A DNA stretch of 8,615 nt from an uncultured cyanobacterium (lineage in GTDB: Bacteria; Cyanobacteriota; Cyanobacteriia; PCC-6307; Cyanobiaceae), in contig CAIZOZ010000419.1 of assembly GCA_903934745.1 (NCBI GenBank), forward strand, positions 1 to 8,615. The letters run 5' to 3'. The position numbers were made by a program, and so were the translations under genes. The notes below the pieces were generated by a model. That model was not told the origin of the DNA. It made no database searches and saw nothing but the letters and a program-made list of their open reading frames with translations. This document shows, piece by piece, positions 1-5,062 of the stretch. Numbering within the stretch: position 1 is the first letter of the stretch; each line of letters opens with the position of its first letter.

Positions 1-1037
1 GCACGGAACTCATCGGGGGAGCCGAAGCGACTGGTGGGGGCGTACCAGCCCGTCACCTGATAGCCCCAGGAGCCATCGAAGGGATGCTCCGAAATCGGCA
101 TCAGTTCGATGTGGGTGAAGCCGCGCGCCTTCACATAAGGAATCACCTTGTCGCCCAGCTCCGGATAGGTGAGCAGGCGGGCGCCGGGCTTGAGATCAGC
201 CGCCGGCACCGGAGGCCGCGGCGTGCCATCGGCTTCGATGTAAGGGGCATCGGCCGCCGCATGCATCCAGCTGCCGAGATGCATCTCGTAAACCGAGATC
301 GGCTGGTCCAGCGGATTGCGATGGTCCCGCTCCTCGATCCAGTCGCTGTCGTGCCAGTGGTACTGGCTCAGTTGATCAACCACCGACCCATGGTTGGGGC
401 GCACTTCGGCCCGGAAGCCATAGGGGTCGGTCTTCTGGTAACAGTGGCCGTTCTGGGCCCGCACCTCGTATTTATAGATTTCGCCGCGTTTCAGCCCGGG
501 GATGAACAGCTCCCAGCTACCGCCGAGACGTTGTTGCATCGGATGGTGGCGGCCATCCCAGCTGTTGAAGTTGCCCAGCACGGACACGCTGCGGGCATTC
601 GGAGCCCACAGGCAGAACTGCACACCAGCCACGCCATCACGCTCGCCCACATGGGCCCCCATGCGCCGCCAGATGTGGTGATGGTTGCCCTCGGCGAACA
701 GATGGCGATCAAGTTCGCCCATCCACTCATGGCGGAAGGCCCAGGGGTCGTGCTGTTCATGTTCGATGCCGCCCCGCAGCACCCGCAGCTGATAGCCGCA
801 GCCGGGATCACCGTCCACGTCGGCTTCAAAAATCCAGGGATGGTTCGGGTTGTGCATCGGCTGGCTGGAGCCCGCCTGCAGCAGCTCCACCCGGTCGGCT
901 TCCGGCATCCAGGCCCGCACCACCCAGCCGCCCCCTTCCACCGGCTGGGGACCCAGCAGCGAGAACGGATGGTCGTGGCGGCATTCCGCCAGTCGCTGAG
1001 CGTCGTCGATCATCCAATCAAGGCTGAGTGGAGCCAT
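1..1037 (-). CDS. glgB: 1,4-alpha-glucan branching enzyme GlgB, N-terminal part (cut by window edge)
   Basis: Glycogen branching enzyme: it cuts alpha-1,4-glucan chains and rejoins them as alpha-1,6 branches in the cytoplasm during glycogen synthesis. The first 345 codons are visible. An N-terminal beta-sandwich lies at about residues 22-120 (HPFSLLGP, WVVRAWMPEAD). A CBM48 domain follows at about 138-215 (FCLWAPNARSVSVLGNFNSWDG). The entry to the GH13 barrel shows YEMHLGSW (250-257), the GFTHIELMPISEHPFDGSWG stretch (306-325) and WGYQVTGWYAPTSRFG (324-339). The catalytic Asp and Glu lie beyond position 1, so activity cannot be judged here. Between YEMHLGSW and the TYPELGDKVIPY segment there is an insert of roughly 20 residues absent from E. 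coli GlgB as I recall it. ATG at 1037 gives an N-terminus of normal length; no clear Shine-Dalgarno motif precedes it, and an in-frame TTG lies two codons upstream. The gene sits 67 bases after the DUF3887-like gene, last in the visible minus-strand run. Family identity is near certain. Confidence 0.97.
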   Translation of the reverse strand, partial: MAPLSLDWMIDDAQRLAECRHDHPFSLLGPQPVEGGGWVVRAWMPEADRVELLQAGSSQPMHNPNHPWIFEADVDGDPGCGYQLRVLRGGIEHEQHDPWAFRHEWMGELDRHLFAEGNHHHIWRRMGAHVGERDGVAGVQFCLWAPNARSVSVLGNFNSWDGRHHPMQQRLGGSWELFIPGLKRGEIYKYEVRAQNGHCYQKTDPYGFRAEVRPNHGSVVDQLSQYHWHDSDWIEERDHRNPLDQPISVYEMHLGSWMHAAADAPYIEADGTPRPPVPAADLKPGARLLTYPELGDKVIPYVKARGFTHIELMPISEHPFDGSWGYQVTGWYAPTSRFGSPDEFR

Positions 1038-1104
1038 GGCCAAGGCTGGTTTACGACGCGCACGGAGCCTACGGCGCCCCGGTCCCCGGCGTCTCCCCTC
1101 GCTT

Positions 1105-1911
1105 TCAGCGAGCGGGAACAGCGCTGGCCGGGGCCGCATCGGTGGGGAAATCGACGCCGATGATCTGATTGCGCTCGTTCAGTGACACAAAGAGGCTGTC
1201 GGTGAGACGGTTGAACTCGGCATTGACGATCACCAGTTTCAGCAGCGCTGTGCTCTCGGCTTTCCAGATCTTTTTGATCCGCACGAAATTGCCGGTGAGC
1301 CGCTGCAGGTTCTGCCACTTTTTCTGCAGAGCGGCCTGGCTGATGTCCTCCTGCAGGGTGGGACTGAGGAAACCGCTGGCGGAGATGAACTGACCGTTGG
1401 TCAAAGCGGTCATGAAGTTGCGCACCACCGTTTCAGCGGCGACGTCGCGGGAGTCGATGTTGTAACCCTCCAGCTTGCCGTCCGCATCGATCACCATCGT
1501 CAGCAGCCGCTGGCCGGCGCTGGTGACGATCCTGGCCTCCACACTGCTGGTATCGACGCCGGGCTGAATCGCCACGATCTCCCAGCTCAGCAACCGGGGC
1601 ATGCGCTTGATCGATTCGGCCACCATCGCCGGGCTGCTCACCCGTTGCAGGCTCGGTGCGAACTGGTTGAAGCGCGCCTGGGCATTGCCGCTGCGCACGG
1701 CAATCAAGATGCGCTGGGCCGCGGCCTTGGCGGCCTCTTCCGCCATCGCGGCAGTGGGTTCGGCCCGATGGCCCGATGGTTGCGGAGCCGTGGGGGCGTT
1801 CTGCGCTCCGGCCGGTGCGCCGGCCGCCACCAACCCCAGACCCGTGGCACTGATCAGCACCAACCCCAGCAGATGGTGGCGCAGGCTTGGGTTGGGGATC
1901 GGGCGACGCAT
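1105..1911 (-). CDS. Secreted protein with two DUF3887/NTF2-like repeats, function unknown
   Basis: Predicted 268-residue exported protein. Residues 1-37 look like a Sec signal peptide: basic start (MRRPIPNPSLRHH), hydrophobic core (LLGLVLISATGLGLVAAG), then an Ala-rich cleavage zone near AGAPAGA/QNA. A Pro/Ala-rich linker (about 38-55) leads into two similar alpha+beta units, about 60-153 and 157-255. Each starts with an amphipathic helix (ILIAVRSGNAQARFNQFAP; VVRNFMTALTNGQFISASGFLSP) and ends with strands closing on a short Gly/Asn turn (IDADGKLEGYNID; LNERNQIIGVDFP). That layout fits tandem DUF3887-type NTF2-like folds, which are usually small extracytoplasmic binding domains; no catalytic residues can be assigned. 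I chose ATG 1911 because it puts the signal peptide at the N-terminus. The frame stays open upstream to 2088, but only by overlapping the hydrolase gene. The start lies 20 bases after the hydrolase stop and has no good Shine-Dalgarno motif, so translational coupling is possible. The DUF name is my inference from pattern. Confidence 0.82.
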   Translation of the reverse strand: MRRPIPNPSLRHHLLGLVLISATGLGLVAAGAPAGAQNAPTAPQPSGHRAEPTAAMAEEAAKAAAQRILIAVRSGNAQARFNQFAPSLQRVSSPAMVAESIKRMPRLLSWEIVAIQPGVDTSSVEARIVTSAGQRLLTMVIDADGKLEGYNIDSRDVAAETVVRNFMTALTNGQFISASGFLSPTLQEDISQAALQKKWQNLQRLTGNFVRIKKIWKAESTALLKLVIVNAEFNRLTDSLFVSLNERNQIIGVDFPTDAAPASAVPAR

Positions 1912-1931
1912 GGGGTGAGAAACGAATCGCC

Positions 1932-3626
1932 TCAGTTTGCCCCAAACAGCGGGTCCAGCCAGAACAGGGAACCGTTCAGGGCCAGCTCGATCGTGATCAC
2001 CCGATGCTGCAGGCCCACGCCACCCTGGGGCATGGAGCCGTCGCCGGGGTTGACGGCGAAGGCCGGCCAGGCCGCCGGGGCCAGGCAAAGCCGCAGGCGC
2101 TCACCGCACTGGAGGGTGGCATCAAGGGGTTGGAGCTCCAGCCGCCGCTCCTGCTGGGCCCGGGCCCGCTCCCCCCGCAGGCGCAACCCGCCGGTGCAGA
2201 GCTGCTGCACCGCACCGGTGCTGGTCAGCACCGACAGGCAAGCCCAGAGATCGAATCCCGGCTGATCAGCCCAGGCCCCGAGCCGCAGCCGCGGTGTGCC
2301 CAGCAGCCGCAGCGGAGCAGGCAACGCCGCGGCGGTGAAGCAGGCCACCTCGGAGCGTTGATCCAGGTCTTGGCGCTCCACCACACCGGGTTCGGGACCC
2401 AGGTGACCGCCCCGGCTGGGAGTCGGGCGCCAGGGATCGTGGACCAGCGTCACGCTGTTGTGATCATGATCGTGAACTTGATCTTGATCTTGGCCTCGGC
2501 TCTGGTCCCGGTCCTGGGTGGCCGCCAGCAACCGCCCTTCGTCACTGCGGATCGCGGCCAGTCCTGAGCTGGCCAGGCGCCAGCCTTGACGGGCAAGCGC
2601 CTCCGGCAGGGGGGCTTGCGTCTGCCAGCTGCCGGTGCGGATGCACTGCAGAGCCAACCGAGCCGCGGCCGGAGCTCTTCCAGAAGCTGGCTGGGCTGGC
2701 GCAGGAGACTGCGGCGGCAGCGCCGGCGGCTGGGAACCAGGGTTGGGCAGCGGCGCCTGCAGATGGCGCCGCAAAAACTCCACTTGCAACGAGTCGATGC
2801 CGCCTTGCCAGTCGAGATGGCTCCAGGCGCCGATGCGCAGCTCCGGTTGACCACCGGCGGCCAGGGCGAGCCGGTGCAGATCCAGGACCCCGCGCAGCTG
2901 GGGATCGTGCCAGCCAGCGAGCAGCAGCATCGGGCGCTGCAGCAAGGCCTCGGCCACCGGGTGGCGCCGCCAGAGCTCAGGGCGCTCCGGATCGCAGCGC
3001 AGCCAGCTGAGACCCATGCCGGCCGGATCGTGACGTTCCAGCAGCGACAGGCCATCGCGCAGGTAGGCGCCGCTTTCAAGGCTGCGACGGATCTCCAGCC
3101 AAGCGGCTGGATCCTGCCGCCGCCGACAGCCTTCGGCCGCCAGCTGCAGGGCCCAGCCGAGGCCCAGGCTCCACCAGTGGGCTCCTCCCTCGCTGGCCCA
3201 GTGCAGCCGCTCATCCAGTCCGCACAGCGCCGGCACCAGGCAGTCGGGCAGACAGGCGCCATCGCCATCGTTCAGCAATTGGCTCAGTCCCTGATAGGAG
3301 AAGCCGTAGGTGCCCACCTTGCCGTTACTGCCTGGCAGGTTGCGGGCCCAGCGCACCGCCGCAGCGCCATCGGGACCTTCCTGGCTGAAGCCGCCGAACG
3401 CACCGCCGGAGTCGCCGCGGCCGCGCACGTCCTGCACCACCACTAGGAAGCCCTGCCGGGCATACCAGCTGGGATGGGCGTAGGTGACGGTGGAGGCAAT
3501 CGCCAGGCCGTAGGGCTGGCGCATCAGCAACACCGGCCAGGGACCGGAGCCAGCGGGGGTCCAGGTGCGGCTGGCCAACGGGACGCCATCGGGCGTCATC
3601 ATGGTCAGGTCAGCACCTAAGGCCAT
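1932..3626 (-). CDS. CocE/NonD-family alpha/beta hydrolase (X-Pro dipeptidyl-peptidase S15-like acyl hydrolase)
   Basis: Serine hydrolase of the cocaine-esterase/X-Pro dipeptidyl-peptidase (S15) group, 564 residues, with no signal peptide and so probably cytoplasmic. Members cleave esters or amides; the natural substrate here is unknown. The N-terminal alpha/beta-hydrolase domain starts with TPDGVPLASRTWTP. It shows the MRQPYG motif, whose Tyr39 is the likely oxyanion-hole residue, and VVQDVRGRGDSGG (63-75). The nucleophile elbow is TYGFSYQG with Ser110. The other expected triad members are present: Asp241 in LAGWHDPQLRG and His270 in IGAWSHLDW. A helical cap covers about 120-230. The C-terminal jelly-roll spans about 390-560, beginning with HDPWRPTPSRGG and DQRSEVACF. 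The two domains are bridged by a Pro/Ala-rich linker (about 292-322) and an odd Asp/Gln/His-rich stretch (371-389). ATG 3626 directly follows the upstream gene's TGA, suggesting coupled translation. Met9 and Met10 are alternative starts. Length is normal for the family and the triad is intact. Confidence 0.93.
   Translation of the reverse strand: MALGADLTMMTPDGVPLASRTWTPAGSGPWPVLLMRQPYGLAIASTVTYAHPSWYARQGFLVVVQDVRGRGDSGGAFGGFSQEGPDGAAAVRWARNLPGSNGKVGTYGFSYQGLSQLLNDGDGACLPDCLVPALCGLDERLHWASEGGAHWWSLGLGWALQLAAEGCRRRQDPAAWLEIRRSLESGAYLRDGLSLLERHDPAGMGLSWLRCDPERPELWRRHPVAEALLQRPMLLLAGWHDPQLRGVLDLHRLALAAGGQPELRIGAWSHLDWQGGIDSLQVEFLRRHLQAPLPNPGSQPPALPPQSPAPAQPASGRAPAAARLALQCIRTGSWQTQAPLPEALARQGWRLASSGLAAIRSDEGRLLAATQDRDQSRGQDQDQVHDHDHNSVTLVHDPWRPTPSRGGHLGPEPGVVERQDLDQRSEVACFTAAALPAPLRLLGTPRLRLGAWADQPGFDLWACLSVLTSTGAVQQLCTGGLRLRGERARAQQERRLELQPLDATLQCGERLRLCLAPAAWPAFAVNPGDGSMPQGGVGLQHRVITIELALNGSLFWLDPLFGAN
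2460..2516 (-). repeat. Low-complexity Asp-Gln / Asp-His coding repeat inside the hydrolase gene
   Basis: Codons 371-389 of the hydrolase encode alternating Asp with Gln, Arg or His (QDRDQSRGQDQDQVHDHDH). On the coding strand this includes two CAAGAT hexamers in tandem and nearby CAC/CAT-GAT units. The alternation looks like a simple-sequence expansion by replication slippage. It lies just before the C-terminal jelly-roll, in a position likely to be a surface loop. Alternating Asp/His could bind metal ions, but nothing shows that it does. Confidence 0.7.
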
Positions 3627-4013
3627 TCAGCGCACGTCCGGGCAATAGAGGCCGATCACGTAGGTGGTGAGCACTTCGGCGTCCATCGTGCTGAGGCCCT
3701 GGCTGCTGGCCACCCGGGCCAGGGATTGGGGCGAGGTGGCCGATTGGCCCTGGGCATTGAGTTGCTTGAACTCGGCGCAAAGTTGTTTGGACAGCTGGGG
3801 ATTCTGCTTGACCGATTCCAGCAGGGCTGAAGCGGCTTCAACCGGCGCCAGCGGCACCAGAGCCAGTCCCAGGCTGAGCACGCCGGCAGCCAGGCAAGCT
3901 ACCCAAGGATGTCCCGTTCCGGAATTGGCGGGGCCCAGTCTGCTGGCCGCCAGACCAAGGGGCTGCAGCACCAACGGCAAGGACATGGGGTTCACGCTGG
4001 AATGGCGGGGCAT
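3627..4013 (-). CDS. Small exported or membrane-anchored hypothetical protein
   Basis: A 128-residue protein I do not recognise as a named family. The N-terminus (about 1-37) is long and weakly basic. A hydrophobic segment at about 38-58 (VACLAAGVLSLGLALVPLAP) is followed by VEA/ASA, a good signal-peptidase I site, so the mature form may be only about 68 residues. That mature part is mostly helical (ALLESVKQNPQLSKQLCAEF, then a Ser/Gln-rich turn, then LSTMDAEVLTTYVIGLYCPDVR). It has exactly two Cys residues, in LCAEF and near the C-terminus in YCPDVR, which could form a disulfide in the periplasm. ATG 4013 is favoured over the in-frame ATG at 3986 because a good GGGAGG motif sits 5 bases upstream of it; the second ATG has none. 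The TGA stop is immediately followed by the ATG of the hydrolase gene. The signal peptide and start are well supported; the function is unknown. Confidence 0.8.
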   Translation of the reverse strand: MPRHSSVNPMSLPLVLQPLGLAASRLGPANSGTGHPWVACLAAGVLSLGLALVPLAPVEAASALLESVKQNPQLSKQLCAEFKQLNAQGQSATSPQSLARVASSQGLSTMDAEVLTTYVIGLYCPDVR

Positions 4014-4018
4014 CGCTG

Positions 4019-4024
4019 CCTCCC
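4019..4024 (-). promoter_or_regulatory. Shine-Dalgarno site GGGAGG that fixes the start at 4013
   Basis: On the minus strand GGGAGG lies 5 bases before ATG 4013. It is the best-placed ribosome binding site in the window and decides between two in-frame ATG codons nine codons apart. The 64-base gap it sits in (4014-4077) holds no recognisable terminator hairpin. Confidence 0.65.
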
Positions 4025-4077
4025 AGAGATCCTTTCCATTTCAGGGACCCAGCGGTCGAGGCGGTGTTCGGTCGGGG

Positions 4078-4530
4078 TCAGTTCGGCGGGCGACTGGCGT
4101 TGTCCCGAGCCTGGCGAATCCAGCGACGCACCAGAGCCGCCTCGATCGGCACGGCCGCCCTGCCCAGCAGCTGACGCTGAAAGCGGCCCACCAGCACCAG
4201 CAGGCGATCGGGATCCGCTTGGGCCAGACCCTGGCGGCTGGCAATGCCGGAATACAGCAACAAGGCCGCCTCTGGCGGTGAGACACCGACATCGATCACC
4301 AGGCGAGCCTGACCCCGCAGCTTGATCAGGCGCGCTTCGCTGGCGCCACCGCCACGAGCCAGCTGCCGCAGGCTGGCATCGTCGAGATTGGCCAGGGACA
4401 GCCAGTCGTCGATGCCCTGGGATTGAAGCCGCGCCGCCTCGCGGCTGAAGTGGGCTGGCAGTCGGAACTCCCAGGCACCATCGACCCCCGCAGCCGCGGC
4501 GCTGTTGGCGGGCCCGGCCCGGTTGCTCAT
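4078..4530 (-). CDS. DUF4332-type helix-hairpin-helix protein
   Basis: A 150-residue soluble protein, likely cytoplasmic, mostly alpha-helical, with no signal peptide or membrane segment. After a flexible Ala/Gly-rich start (1-18), helices run from about residue 24 to 142. They contain two helix-hairpin-helix-like units: FSREAARLQSQGIDDWLSLANLDDASLRQLA (28-58) and ARLVIDVGVSPPEAALLLYSGIASRQGLAQADPDRLLVLV (75-114). The second carries the usual pattern of a hairpin Gly followed by 'GI-x-x-x-x-x-L-A-x-x-D-P'. This fits the DUF4332 family of cyanobacteria. Such folds often bind DNA non-specifically or pack against partner proteins, but no specific role is known to me. The ATG overlaps the TGA of the upstream ycf51 gene by four bases (ATGA), a strong sign of co-transcription and translational coupling. 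The family name is an inference from pattern. Confidence 0.85.
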   Translation of the reverse strand: MSNRAGPANSAAAAGVDGAWEFRLPAHFSREAARLQSQGIDDWLSLANLDDASLRQLARGGGASEARLIKLRGQARLVIDVGVSPPEAALLLYSGIASRQGLAQADPDRLLVLVGRFQRQLLGRAAVPIEAALVRRWIRQARDNASRPPN

Positions 4531-4994
4531 GGGGTGAGAACGACGCTGTCACTGCCCAGATCGCGCACGGCCTCAGCCAGCACCACCGGCCGGCCCACAC
4601 CCTCTCCGGCCGATTCGATCGCCCGCAGCCGCACCCGCACCCGGCCGTCGGCGGTGGTTCGGCCACCGCCGTGCAGGTTGCTGGCCACCTGGATCACGGT
4701 GGGGCCAATCGCCTCTGGAGCCAGATGGCTGGGGGCAGCGGCGATCACCAGATCAGCACCGCCGTCGAAGACGACCGGTGCCACCACGGCGCCGCTGATC
4801 GTCACCCGTGGCGTGTAGCTGATCGAGAACGCCAGGCAGGAGATGGCGAGCAAGGCCGTGAAACTGGTGATGCCCACTAGCCGGAAGCGGATCCCCCAGC
4901 GGCGCAGAAAGCCGGCCGCGGTGGCCAGAATCAGCAAGCCACTGGCGATGCCGAGCCACTTCGCGGCCACGAGCAGGATTGGATCGGCGGCCAT
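4527..4994 (-). CDS. ycf51: Ycf51-family (DUF2518) membrane protein
   Basis: A 155-residue protein matching Ycf51, an uncharacterised family conserved in cyanobacteria and kept in some algal plastid genomes. Two transmembrane helices are visible: about 7-30 (LLVAAKWLGIASGLLILATAAGFL) and about 39-60 (LVGITSFTALLAISCLAFSISY). They are joined by the hallmark basic loop RRWGIRFRLVGITSFT. A soluble beta-rich C-terminal part follows (about 62-155), with YTPRVTISGAVVAPVVFDGGADLVIAAAP and a conserved-looking RVRVRLRAIE strand. ATG 4994 is chosen because it puts the first helix close to the N-terminus. An in-frame GTG two codons upstream (5000) is possible, and the frame is open back to 5150, though those residues do not look like protein. 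A near-perfect AAGGAGGT lies 22 bases before the ATG, too far for normal use. It heads the minus-strand run, divergent from tamB. Function is unknown. Confidence 0.88.
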   Translation of the reverse strand: MAADPILLVAAKWLGIASGLLILATAAGFLRRWGIRFRLVGITSFTALLAISCLAFSISYTPRVTISGAVVAPVVFDGGADLVIAAAPSHLAPEAIGPTVIQVASNLHGGGRTTADGRVRVRLRAIESAGEGVGRPVVLAEAVRDLGSDSVVLTP

Positions 4995-5062
4995 CGGCAC
5001 TGGGTAGGGCTGTTCAACCTCCTTATATTGCGGCCGACCGCGCCGGTGATCGACCTGGGCAG
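4995..5062. promoter_or_regulatory. Divergent control region between ycf51 and the tamB-like gene
   Basis: This 68-base gap separates two head-to-head genes, so it or the adjacent coding ends must hold both promoters. It contains an AT-rich island at 5023-5029 in otherwise GC-rich DNA. Read on the plus strand it gives TATATT (5024-5029), a fair -10 element. Read on the minus strand it gives TATAAG (5027-5022), also a fair -10 element. I could not find a convincing -35 hexamer at the expected spacing for either direction. If both are used, the two polymerases would compete for the same site, and the leaders would be very short (about 20-30 bases). This is an inference from sequence only. Confidence 0.35.
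5017..5024 (-). promoter_or_regulatory. Near-perfect Shine-Dalgarno motif AAGGAGGT, unusually far from a start codon
   Basis: On the minus strand AAGGAGGT is complementary to the 3' end of 16S rRNA. It lies 16 bases before GTG 5000 and 22 bases before ATG 4994, where 5-9 bases is usual; no start codon sits at the normal distance. It overlaps the candidate TATAAG -10 element. It may be a chance match, a real but distant site, or evidence of a different start. Confidence 0.35.

Noticed and set aside
1038..1104. GC-rich imperfect inverted repeat before glgB as a terminator or attenuator
   Set aside because: The pairing arms are only 4-5 bases and there is no run of T after them; in DNA this GC-rich such matches arise by chance.
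84..1163. Long plus-strand open frame (359 codons) opposite glgB
   Set aside because: It is antisense to an unmistakable GlgB; its translation is rich in His, Pro and Arg with no domain pattern, as expected from the complement of GC-rich coding DNA.
1912..2088. Extension of the DUF3887-like gene upstream to 2088
   Set aside because: The extra 59 residues overlap the hydrolase coding region in another frame, look like out-of-frame translation, and would bury the signal peptide inside the protein.
1887..3446. Plus-strand open frames opposite the hydrolase (1887-2567 and 2586-3446)
   Set aside because: The minus strand there encodes a complete hydrolase with an intact catalytic triad; the plus-strand products show no motifs or ribosome sites.
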